Assembly: GCA_016211085.1 (NCBI GenBank)
Contig: JACQSY010000027.1
Coordinates: 1-36,259, forward strand
Reading direction: 5' to 3'
From: Acidobacteriota bacterium
Lineage (GTDB): Bacteria > Acidobacteriota > UBA6911 > RPQK01 > JACQSY01
DNA: 36,259 bases
This document shows positions 1 through 7,523 of this stretch, one piece after another. Positions within the stretch are counted from its first letter, which is position 1. Each line of letters opens with the position of its first letter. The translations under genes and the position numbers were made by a program. Under the pieces are notes generated by a model. That model worked only from the letters and a program-made list of their open reading frames with translations. It was not told where the DNA came from and did no database searches.

Positions 1-237
1 CCCCGTGGGAGATTCTCCACACCCGAGATCCTTCTCTTTCCCCAGAAATCGTCGCTTTTCCACCCCTGTTCTTGGATGAACTCTTCAACCAAACTCTCGC
101 TACTCCATCACAAAGGGGATACGATGTTATTCCCTATCCCTATTCCCAATTTCAATGGATACGCCGGCGAGCTACTGGCCGTCATTTCTTGACGTATTTC
201 GAGACGGGATATACGGACTTCTGTTACTATTCGTGGC
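1..237. other. left edge, no gene seen
   Basis: No convincing gene lies here. The open frame running from base 72 into the next gene has no ribosome binding site and an aromatic-rich composition unlike the neighbouring proteins, so I treat it as a shadow. The stretch probably carries the promoter of the gene at 238, but no clear -35/-10 pair stands out. Confidence 0.4.
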
Positions 238-1494
238 ATGTATACGGCGGTTTTTGTGACTTTTGCCCTGTGGGCTTTCTCAACAGTCTGCTCTGCTCAG
301 TCGGAATGGTCTGGCCTATGGAGAGTGGTAACCTTCAGTGGCGCACAACGGGCCGAGGTGTATCATCTGCTGATCAAAGGGTTGGATCAGAGCCAAATCG
401 AGATTTTTAGCGAGTCGGGCAAGTCGCTTGAGTTTCAAGAACCGAAAATTGACGACGGGGACAAGCTACACGTCGTTATAGCCGCCTTCCCGAAGCCTCT
501 ACCGGTTTCGCTAAGAATTCGTCGCGTGGGAGACGACGTGAAAGGTGATTGGCTTTTTTCTCATTTTCAGTACCAGGGCGTCGGCGGTGAAATCGTGGGC
601 CGCCGAGTAAGCCGGCACACGGAGTGGGCGCCTTTTGAACAACTCCGCAAGGTCCGCGAGGAAGGCATCGTGGACATCATGGCTTACCTGCGGTCACAAT
701 CTCCTCCGCGAAATCCTGCCGATTTTGAAAATTTATGGAATACCCGTATTGAGCCGGTATTTTACTTCTTGCTGGATGACTGGCTCTATGGAGATTTCAG
801 AGACCCCGATCTCAAGAAAAAAAGGCTGGCCCAAATCCTGAGCTTTCTATCCCAAGACGCTGGCCGTCAGCGGGCCCTGCCTTTCTCTTCTCAAGTGCAA
901 CAAGCCTTAAAGCAGCTTCAATCGCGTGTTCCCGAAGCGCGAATTTCGACTTTCCTGGTTCATGGCTTTGCAGACCAAGCCACAGTCGAGAAGCGACTGT
1001 GGAGTCGCCCTGTGGATCCCAACGACACAGAAGAAAAGTGTTGTTCACGAAAGCCTCAACTGGAAGAAGTTTACTTGATTTTCGACGCTATCAAGTTTTC
1101 AAAGGAACCTCAAACAAGCCCTCTTCTGGTCCAAAGAGAGCTCCTGCGCTATAGTTTATGGCCCGTGGAGTCCACGCCGCTTGGTGTTGACATTTTCAAG
1201 CGAGCGGTCGCTCTCTCCATGGTATGGCCTGCAAACCTCTCCTTCCCCTCGCCTCCTGAAGGTTCTCACCACCTGTTCAAGGAGAAATTCGGGCTGGAAT
1301 TTGAGAAAAATATCGGACCGGAGCAGATGGGTTATTTCTTGCCTCCGGGACAAAGATGGACGGAAGCACCTGCGGAGCTAATCAGCTTTGAACTGGCCGG
1401 TTACTTAAAGAAGCAGTTCCCGGTGCAAGAGATGTTGAAGTGGAACCCCGTCGAAATTCATAACCATCTGCAGACCTTCCTATCCCACAGGTGA
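238..1494 (+). CDS. secreted protein of unknown function (418 aa)
   Basis: I do not recognise this protein. It starts with a short hydrophobic stretch (about residues 3-18) ending in a Cys-Ser-Ala-Gln sequence, which reads as a Sec signal peptide cleaved near residue 21. The mature part is soluble and mixed in charge. It opens with a Trp-rich beta-type section (EWSGLWRVV), followed by a mostly helical C-terminal two thirds. It contains a Cys-Cys pair near residue 270 and no familiar catalytic motif. An in-frame stop lies at 190-192, so 238 is the first ATG of the frame, but no strong Shine-Dalgarno sequence precedes it and the start is uncertain. It stands alone, 260 bases before the kinase gene. 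Periplasmic or exported location is inferred from the leader only. Confidence 0.7.
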   Translation: MYTAVFVTFALWAFSTVCSAQSEWSGLWRVVTFSGAQRAEVYHLLIKGLDQSQIEIFSESGKSLEFQEPKIDDGDKLHVVIAAFPKPLPVSLRIRRVGDDVKGDWLFSHFQYQGVGGEIVGRRVSRHTEWAPFEQLRKVREEGIVDIMAYLRSQSPPRNPADFENLWNTRIEPVFYFLLDDWLYGDFRDPDLKKKRLAQILSFLSQDAGRQRALPFSSQVQQALKQLQSRVPEARISTFLVHGFADQATVEKRLWSRPVDPNDTEEKCCSRKPQLEEVYLIFDAIKFSKEPQTSPLLVQRELLRYSLWPVESTPLGVDIFKRAVALSMVWPANLSFPSPPEGSHHLFKEKFGLEFEKNIGPEQMGYFLPPGQRWTEAPAELISFELAGYLKKQFPVQEMLKWNPVEIHNHLQTFLSHR

Positions 1495-1754
1495 AACGCT
1501 CGCAATTCAACTGGCTTCGTGGCAAGCCCCATCCGCAAAGGGGAGTGTGCTCATCGGATGCAAGACTGTGAGCGATGAGGAACGTGCCACACGCCTCCGG
1601 GACTACAGTGATCGTAAGGGTTTAAGAGCCACCAGTAATTGACCTCGGTTGCTTGCTAAAGGTACCATAACCCGGTTCCTGGGGATCTCATCCGCAGTAT
1701 AATCTCAGTTGGACGCGATCCTGGAAGAACTGACTCAGGAAAAATGAATTCGCG

Positions 1755-3581
1755 ATGAGTTTGAAGGCACCGGAGCTGCCGGATTCGCAGAAGCAGGATC
1801 TTTTGCAACGCTTCCTGGACGTTTCAGAAGTGATCCTGGTGGCTGTAGACCTGCAAGGCAGCGTGCTCTTCATCAATCAAAAGGGCTGTGAAGTTCTTGG
1901 ATATTCCCCGCAAGAAGTCCTGGGAAAAAACTGGTTTGATCATTTCGTTCCTCAGGAAGTCCGAGACCGGGTCCGAAACTCATTTCAACGGGTTGTTTCC
2001 GAAAAAAAAGCAAAACAGACCGTCGAGTTTCCTATCCTCACACGGTCTGGTTCGCAGCGGCAGATCGAGTGGCACAACGCGCTGATCACCGATGGCCAAG
2101 GCAAGTTTCAAGCGCTGCTCAGTTCCGGAGCTGACGTTACCGGGCGCCGTCTCAAAGAACAACAGCTGCTTTTTCTGGCATCCATGGTTGAGTCGTCGGA
2201 CGATGCCATTATCGGCCGCTCTCTGGATGGCGTTATTCTCACGTGGAACCGCGGCGCCGAGAAGCTGTATGGCTATACGGCCAGGGAGATGGTCGGCCAA
2301 TCCTTCCGTTTGATTGTTCCCCCCGATAGAAGCGATGAGCCGTCTCAACTGCTCGAAAAAGTCAAAGCGGGAGAACTGGTCCATCACTATGAGACTCAAA
2401 GGCTCACCAAGAGCGGACGTCTTGTCGACGTTGCTTTGACGGTATCCGCGATCAGAGATTCCAAAGGCAGGCTGCTTGGAACTTCAGCCATAGCCCATGA
2501 CATAACCCAGGCAAAGAAAAACGCCGCTGAATTGCGTGAACGCGAGGCACGGCTTCGCGCCATCCTGGACACCGTTATTGACGGCGTCATCACCATCGAC
2601 GAACGCGGGCAGATACAGACTTTCAACCCGGCTGCAGAACAAATCTTTGGTTATGCGGCCCAGGAAGTTATCGGTAAGAATGTAGGCATATTGATGCCAC
2701 AGCCGGACCGCAGCCGTCACGATGACTACATCAAGAACTACCTGGCAACTGGTCAGGCAAAGATCATTGGAATCGGACGCGAGGTGACTGGGCGGCGCAA
2801 GGATGGCTCGAGCTTTCCCATGCACCTTGGTGTTGGAGAAATGCCGCTTGAAAACGGCACCCGTATGTTTACGGGGATCATCAGGGACTTGACCGAGATC
2901 AAGCAGATGGAGCAAGAGGTGATTCGGTCGCGGGAACTGGCGGCTCTTGGAGAAATGGCTGTTTCTGTGGCGCACCAGATTAGAAATCCACTGGCTGCCA
3001 TCTGCGGTGTGGTGCAGGTGCTTCACGAGAACGCGGCCATTGAAGCACCCGAGTATGTAGTTCGAGATCTTCTCGACCGCACCCGCCAACTTGATCAGGT
3101 GGTCAAGCGTCTCCTGATGTTCGCACGACCCTGGAAGGCTGAAAAACAATTACTGAACTTGAACGATATCGTTCAGGATTTGACGAATGCGGCCGCCAAC
3201 CACGAGACTTTTAATAAGATCGATTTCCGCATGGAGCCGGGTCCCAATGTACGGGTCCTCGCTGATCCACTTCTGATCCAGGAACTGCTCTGGAATCTTA
3301 TTTACAATTCCGCCCACGCGATGCCCGAAGGCGGTGAAATCCGCTTTAGCACTCGGGACCATGACCACACAGTCTCCTTTTCAATCTCAGATACCGGTAC
3401 GGGTATTCCTCCGGAAATCCGGGAAAGGTTGTTCCGGCCGTTCTTCACCACCAAGAGCCGCGGCTCGGGCCTGGGCTTGTTTATTTGTCGCAAGATCATG
3501 GAGTCGCACAACGGCATCATCTCTATCTTCAGCGAGCCTGGCCGCGGAACCGAAGTTCTCCTGGAATTCCCCAAGGAATAA
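1755..3581 (+). CDS. multi-PAS sensor histidine kinase with a FixL-like haem PAS
   Basis: This 608-residue soluble sensor kinase has three PAS domains (about 18-130, 140-252 and 262-382), a HisKA dimerisation/phosphoacceptor region and a HATPase domain. The H-box around VAHQIRNPL makes H407 the likely phosphorylated residue. The N-box has N514 and N518, the G1 box is DTGTG at 546-550 and the G2 box is GSGLGL at 570-575. The third PAS matches the FixL oxygen-sensing PAS: PDRSRHD places H322 at the haem-ligand position (His200 of Bradyrhizobium FixL), and IIGIGR places R342 at Arg220. The FixL Arg206 position is Asn here (N328). No transmembrane segment is visible, so it is probably cytoplasmic. 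No response regulator follows, so it is an orphan kinase. Weak Shine-Dalgarno; start moderately sure. Confidence 0.92.
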   Translation: MSLKAPELPDSQKQDLLQRFLDVSEVILVAVDLQGSVLFINQKGCEVLGYSPQEVLGKNWFDHFVPQEVRDRVRNSFQRVVSEKKAKQTVEFPILTRSGSQRQIEWHNALITDGQGKFQALLSSGADVTGRRLKEQQLLFLASMVESSDDAIIGRSLDGVILTWNRGAEKLYGYTAREMVGQSFRLIVPPDRSDEPSQLLEKVKAGELVHHYETQRLTKSGRLVDVALTVSAIRDSKGRLLGTSAIAHDITQAKKNAAELREREARLRAILDTVIDGVITIDERGQIQTFNPAAEQIFGYAAQEVIGKNVGILMPQPDRSRHDDYIKNYLATGQAKIIGIGREVTGRRKDGSSFPMHLGVGEMPLENGTRMFTGIIRDLTEIKQMEQEVIRSRELAALGEMAVSVAHQIRNPLAAICGVVQVLHENAAIEAPEYVVRDLLDRTRQLDQVVKRLLMFARPWKAEKQLLNLNDIVQDLTNAAANHETFNKIDFRMEPGPNVRVLADPLLIQELLWNLIYNSAHAMPEGGEIRFSTRDHDHTVSFSISDTGTGIPPEIRERLFRPFFTTKSRGSGLGLFICRKIMESHNGIISIFSEPGRGTEVLLEFPKE

Positions 3582-3621
3582 TTCTGACAATATTTGTTTC
3601 ACTTATCCTGTTCTCACCCCA

Positions 3622-3627
3622 TATAAT
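3622..3627 (+). promoter_or_regulatory. candidate -10 box (TATAAT) for the USP gene
   Basis: A perfect TATAAT lies 37 bases before the universal stress protein start and just after the kinase stop. No good -35 is found at 16-18 bp, so this rests on the -10 hexamer alone. It suggests the stress protein gene can be transcribed independently of the kinase. Confidence 0.35.
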
Positions 3628-3664
3628 CAAGCTGAGACTAAAGAAAGCTGCTTAGACGTGAGCC

Positions 3665-4102
3665 ATGCATTTTGATTCGGTGGTTGTGGGTGTTGATTTT
3701 TCCGATGCCTCTCTCATTGCTGTAGAGACGGCCCTCGAGCTGGACTCGGGAGGGGCGACTACTGTTTATCTGGTCCACGTATTGGAAGACACACCTCTGG
3801 TACTGGATCTTGCCGGGGTGACACCCTCCCTGGAGCAAGAATTGGGTCCCGAGGCCCTGGAGCGATTGAAAACGTTAGTTCCTGCAAAGCTCCGCGAAGG
3901 ATTAACAGTTAAGACAGAGGTAGTCTCGGGCTCTCCTCCCCACGCGCTGGCAGAATACGCAAAGCGTGTCGAGGCCGACTTGATAGTGGTGGGAACTCAC
4001 GGACGAAAAGGGCTTACACGTGTCCTGCTGGGAAGCACTGCAGAGGCATTGCTACGGGAAGCTCCTTGTAAAGTTCTGGTTTCCAAACACAAGGTTGGCT
4101 GA
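3665..4102 (+). CDS. universal stress protein, UspA family (first of three)
   Basis: This is a single-domain 145-residue Usp protein, the usual family length. The N-terminal beta strand is followed by VDFS (D11). The ATP-binding motif G-x2-G-x9-G-S/T is intact (G110, G113, G123, S124 in the section starting VVGTHG). It should therefore belong to the nucleotide-binding Usp class rather than the non-binding UspA class. Such proteins are dimeric cytoplasmic stress or starvation factors. It lies 83 bases after the FixL-like kinase and is very similar in plan to the protein at 11168, with the same VLLGSTAE ending of the nucleotide loop. No clear Shine-Dalgarno sequence precedes the ATG. Confidence 0.93.
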   Translation: MHFDSVVVGVDFSDASLIAVETALELDSGGATTVYLVHVLEDTPLVLDLAGVTPSLEQELGPEALERLKTLVPAKLREGLTVKTEVVSGSPPHALAEYAKRVEADLIVVGTHGRKGLTRVLLGSTAEALLREAPCKVLVSKHKVG

Positions 4103-4149
4103 GCACCGTTGAATCGCGGCCTCTGGGGCGGCGGTCGTTCCACTCATAT

Positions 4150-4195
4150 CCCTCTATCTCGCAAGAAGTGACCACAAGCAACGTGATATAGAGGG
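4150..4195. repeat. 8-bp inverted repeat in an intergenic spacer
   Basis: CCCTCTAT at 4150-4157 is matched by ATAGAGGG at 4188-4195, with a 30-base spacer. It lies between the stress protein stop and the membrane protein start. It could be an operator or a weak stem, and there is no T-run to make it a classic terminator. Confidence 0.45.
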
Positions 4196-4212
4196 TAAGT
4201 GCAGTCGATAAA

Positions 4213-4854
4213 GTGCTCTGGCGCGTCATGCCGGCAGGAGAAGTGCTTGAGCCCCTACTTGCATTGGTTCTATTCCTATTTCCTCAGCAACCTGGGAGTT
4301 TTTCCCTCTCTCTTCTCGATTCTTCTCCTTTCTTTTTTCTTCCTTTTGCAGCCGACGCAGCGGTGATTATTGTGTCTGCGAAAAGCCCCTCCTGGCCGTT
4401 GCTTACGCCCTTAATGGCAACAGCGGGCTCTCTTGTGGGTTCCGCCCTGACCTACAGGATTGGACGCAACGTGGGTGAAAGCGGCCTGAGACGGTTACTG
4501 CGTCCGGCCCTTCTTGAGCAGCTCATACGCCGAGCGCGATCAAAAGGGGCATGGGCCACCTTATTGACCGGTTTAATGCCGCCACCGTTTCCATTTTCGG
4601 CCTCCGTTTTGACGGCGGGTGCTCTGAAAGTAAGCCGTAAAACCTTGTTCCCCTCTCTGGCCGCCGCAAGGCTCTTGAGGTTTGCGGCAGAAGCTTTCCT
4701 TGCGCTTCGTTCCGGACGCCCTCTTTTAAGCTGGATGAATTCCGCCGCCGTCCATTGGATCGCGTGGAGTCTCTTCCTGCTTTTTTGCACTGGCCTGGCG
4801 ATTTCTTTTTACCGGATTCTCAGACTCAGCCGCTCCCGGTTTAAAAGCGATTGA
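4213..4854 (+). CDS. VTT/DedA-like integral membrane protein
   Basis: This 213-residue hydrophobic protein has about five membrane-embedded segments. The central part (GSLVGSALTYRIGRNVG, then GAWATLLTGLMPPPFPFS and AGALKVSRKTLF) has the layout of the VTT (SNARE-associated/DedA) family: a glycine-rich re-entrant region, a Pro-rich turn and conserved Arg residues. DedA-type proteins act in inner-membrane lipid or proton-linked homeostasis, but the substrate here cannot be read from sequence. The start is uncertain. GTG at 4213 opens the frame, ATG at 4228 is the alternative, and neither has a well-spaced Shine-Dalgarno sequence. No close partner gene is evident. Confidence 0.75.
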   Translation: MLWRVMPAGEVLEPLLALVLFLFPQQPGSFSLSLLDSSPFFFLPFAADAAVIIVSAKSPSWPLLTPLMATAGSLVGSALTYRIGRNVGESGLRRLLRPALLEQLIRRARSKGAWATLLTGLMPPPFPFSASVLTAGALKVSRKTLFPSLAAARLLRFAAEAFLALRSGRPLLSWMNSAAVHWIAWSLFLLFCTGLAISFYRILRLSRSRFKSD

Positions 4855-5103
4855 AAACCGACAGCACTGTGCGAAAAGAGACGAAGGCCCTTTCCCCGCA
4901 TACCTGGCGGACGCCTTTTGAAGGACCAAAAGTCCAGAACTCGGCGACTATTAGGCTCTCAAAAACGCGAGCACTTGCACGCATCCCGGCCATGGCTGAT
5001 AATTACGCCGACATCATGAATAATCCCGGTCAGGGCTGCAATTTTCTCCCTTGACCCTTTTAATTTTTCCGCCCGGCCTGGGCGACACGGGGAGGCCTAA
5101 ACT

Positions 5104-7017
5104 ATGAGAGAACTGGTAGCTCAATATCTTTCAAAAAACATCTCGCGCCGCGGCTTCGTGCGTAAGCTGATGAAGACAGGCTTAACCTTGGCCGCCGCTG
5201 AACCCATCGCAGAATCCCTTGAGACGCTGGTCCGTGCAGAAGGCTCTACCTTGTCTCCGGATTCAGTACGCATTTTTGAGGGAACCGGCGGCGCAGCCCT
5301 CGCCGAACAACTGATTGCTTCCGGAGTGCGCTACGTGTTTGGGAACTCGGCAAGCCAGGATGCCGAGTTCTACGAAGCTCTCGTAGATCGTCCTCAGCTG
5401 ACCTACATTTTGGGACCTCATGAGGGTCCGGGGGCCGCTATGGCCGTGGGGTACGTAAAAGCCAGCGGAAAACCGGCAATCACCATGCAGGCAGGGGTGG
5501 TGGGGCTGTGCAACGCCATGGGCCAGATGTACAACACCTTCAAGGAACAAATCCCACTGGTCTTCTATAGCTACAAGTCGGACCAGACTGGTCGCGCCGG
5601 CCGTGATGGACATGAAGAGGTCCCGAACCAGGAACACATCACCACACCGCTCACCAAGTGGTCCTGGCTGGCCAGACGAGCCGATATGATTCCTGAGACA
5701 GTGCGGCGTGCTTTCAAGGTCGCATGGACTCCGCCCTACGGACCCACTTATATGACCTGGCATTCCGACTTCATCAACCAGCGAGTCCGCTCTGAAATCA
5801 TTGTGCACGACAGGGTAGATCCCAGGATGCGGGTGCGGCCCAATCCAACGGAGGTGGAACGGGCAGCCAGACTTTTGATCGAGGCGCAGATGCCCGTCAT
5901 GATGGTCGGCGATGAAGTCTACAAGACCAAGGCTGAGGATAAAGCAGTGAAGCTGGCCGAACTGCTCGGGATGCCTGTGACCCAGGGAAGTCCCCGTACT
6001 GCTTTCACCAACTACCCGCAGACGCACCACCACTGGATGGGGCAACTTCCAGTCGCCCGCCTCAGTTCACTTTCTTTCCCTGAAAAGCCGGACGTAGTTA
6101 TCAATGTCGGCGATAAGCTCATGCACGAGGGATCTGCGCTCATTGTCCCTCGAAATGTTAAGTTCATCGATCTCCGCATCGACCACGGGAGCATGGGAAA
6201 CGTACTCAGCACGGATGTGCCGCTGGTGGCTGATGTTGCCTACGGACTGGACGATCTCATGGCGGCCATTGAAGGAATGCTCACACCGGCTTTACGGCAA
6301 AAAATTGCTGAACGGGCCCGAAGGGTGCAGAGCTTCAGTGAAAAAGCCCGAGCAGCTCGACTGCTGGTGAGGAAGAATCCGGATTGGGACAGCAGCCCGA
6401 TCCAGCACGATCGCCTCAGCTGGGAAGTGGGCCTGTTTGCCGATCCGGACGCGATTATCATCAATGAAGCAGGGTTGTCCTTTGACCGCGGCTACGAGGC
6501 TTTTGGAGCACGCCAGGTGTTCGGACAAATGGGGGCTCATCTGGGTTCCGGTGTCGGCATTTCTGCAGGGGCCAAGCTTGCGCGGCCTCAACAGCAAGTC
6601 ATTTGCCTGGTGGGCGACGGTTCGTTTTTGTTCGGGCCTACCGCCCTTTGGAACATGGCTCGACTTCAGCTTCCCGTCATCATCGTCGTCTACAACAATC
6701 ACGCCTATGCCGGTCCCCATAACAGGGTGGTTTCAGCGGTTCCTGGCGGGCGCATGGTGGAAACCAGAAGATTCTTCTGTGACTATCTGGGAAAACCGGA
6801 TATTAACATCGCCAACATCGCCAGAGGTTTTGGCGTCGACAGCGAAGTGGTTTCCAATCCCGTGGAGCTTCAGGCGGCATTAAAGAGGGCCCGCCACGCG
6901 GAAAAAGAAGGCAAGCCGTATCTGGTCGATGCGCAGGTGGCACGAACCGGGGTTGGGTGGTCCGACGATCCCTGGGTTCCCACAATTTCAGCTGACGAAC
7001 GCAAGACCAAAGCCTAA
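5104..7017 (+). CDS. thiamine pyrophosphate-dependent enzyme with twin-arginine leader
   Basis: This 637-residue enzyme belongs to the acetolactate synthase/benzoylformate decarboxylase superfamily. The order is N-terminal PYR domain (about 55-225), central domain (about 245-390) and C-terminal PP domain (about 435-620). GPHEGPG contains the cofactor-activating Glu (E107). The TPP/metal motif is complete: GDGS at 504-507 and NN at 531-532. The N terminus carries SRRGF (14-18), a twin-arginine-like motif, before a short, only modestly hydrophobic stretch, so Tat export is possible but not certain. The substrate is not predictable; a 2-oxoacid decarboxylase or ligase is likely. GGGAGG at about 5089-5094 gives good spacing to ATG 5104, and a GC-rich hairpin (CGCCC/GGGCG) lies just upstream. 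It converges with the next gene, one base apart. Confidence 0.88.
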   Translation: MRELVAQYLSKNISRRGFVRKLMKTGLTLAAAEPIAESLETLVRAEGSTLSPDSVRIFEGTGGAALAEQLIASGVRYVFGNSASQDAEFYEALVDRPQLTYILGPHEGPGAAMAVGYVKASGKPAITMQAGVVGLCNAMGQMYNTFKEQIPLVFYSYKSDQTGRAGRDGHEEVPNQEHITTPLTKWSWLARRADMIPETVRRAFKVAWTPPYGPTYMTWHSDFINQRVRSEIIVHDRVDPRMRVRPNPTEVERAARLLIEAQMPVMMVGDEVYKTKAEDKAVKLAELLGMPVTQGSPRTAFTNYPQTHHHWMGQLPVARLSSLSFPEKPDVVINVGDKLMHEGSALIVPRNVKFIDLRIDHGSMGNVLSTDVPLVADVAYGLDDLMAAIEGMLTPALRQKIAERARRVQSFSEKARAARLLVRKNPDWDSSPIQHDRLSWEVGLFADPDAIIINEAGLSFDRGYEAFGARQVFGQMGAHLGSGVGISAGAKLARPQQQVICLVGDGSFLFGPTALWNMARLQLPVIIVVYNNHAYAGPHNRVVSAVPGGRMVETRRFFCDYLGKPDINIANIARGFGVDSEVVSNPVELQAALKRARHAEKEGKPYLVDAQVARTGVGWSDDPWVPTISADERKTKA

Positions 7018-7018
7018 T

Positions 7019-7348
7019 TCAGGCTGCGTGCACTTCCAGGCGGCAAAGGTGACGCAATGCTTGTCTGCCCGATCCGCGCAATTGTTGGCTTCTCTCAATT
7101 ACCCATTTGCGAAGCCTGCCAGGATCCAGGCGCAACGCTGAGCATACCCAGTTAAAGCTGCCCGGCAGTTCAGAGTTCGAACAAAACCACTGCCGCGCAT
7201 CACGCTTCCACCTCTCCGCATCTGCCCTTTCTGAGCCGTCCAGAAGGTCGGAGAGGGCCTGGCAGAGAATGCCTAAGGCTAACTTCTTATGCGCGCTGTC
7301 ATCGGTCCGTGGCCAAAGCCCATCGCTTGCATATTCCCCTGTGGTCAT
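7019..7348 (-). CDS. small conserved protein of unknown function (109 aa)
   Basis: This soluble, Trp- and Arg-rich protein has the central pattern WKRDARQWFCS followed by FNWVCSALRLDPGRLRKW. I recall this arrangement from a group of short uncharacterised bacterial proteins with a 'W..D..PFSF..VC..LGLDP..LR' signature. No catalytic motif or membrane segment is present, and the C-terminal half looks like a short helical DNA- or protein-binding unit. A GGGAG sequence six bases upstream of the ATG supports the start. It is transcribed against the TPP enzyme gene, stop to stop, with a single base between them. Confidence 0.65.
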   Translation of the reverse strand: MTTGEYASDGLWPRTDDSAHKKLALGILCQALSDLLDGSERADAERWKRDARQWFCSNSELPGSFNWVCSALRLDPGRLRKWVIERSQQLRGSGRQALRHLCRLEVHAA

Positions 7349-7457
7349 TTTAATCTCCCTATCGCAGTTTCCCTAAATGGGTCACGCCATTTTTCTTCCC
7401 TCTGAGACCTCACGCACTTTTTTCATGCATCCTTCATGCCACTTGCGCGGACTGCCG

Positions 7458-7476
7458 GTCCAGCGGTTCTCTGGAC
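7458..7476. repeat. 6-bp inverted repeat upstream of the acyl-CoA synthetase gene
   Basis: GTCCAG and CTGGAC flank a 7-base centre, 48 bases before the TTG start at 7524. It is a possible operator or short hairpin in the leader. The arms are short, so chance is a fair alternative. Confidence 0.35.
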
Positions 7477-7523
7477 AAGGAAAGTGACGAACGAGTAGCC
7501 TGTCCCCAGCAGGAGGCGACAAA

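Noticed and set aside
72..410. 112-codon open frame at the left edge
   Set aside because: It overlaps the signal-peptide gene at 238, lacks a ribosome binding site and has an odd aromatic-rich composition.
1698..1703. TATAAT upstream of the kinase gene
   Set aside because: No acceptable -35 lies 16-18 bases upstream, so it was not listed as a promoter.
7160..7190. GTTCGAAC, which resembles a tRNA T-arm
   Set aside because: It lies inside the 109-residue minus-strand gene, and no acceptor or anticodon arm can be assembled around it.
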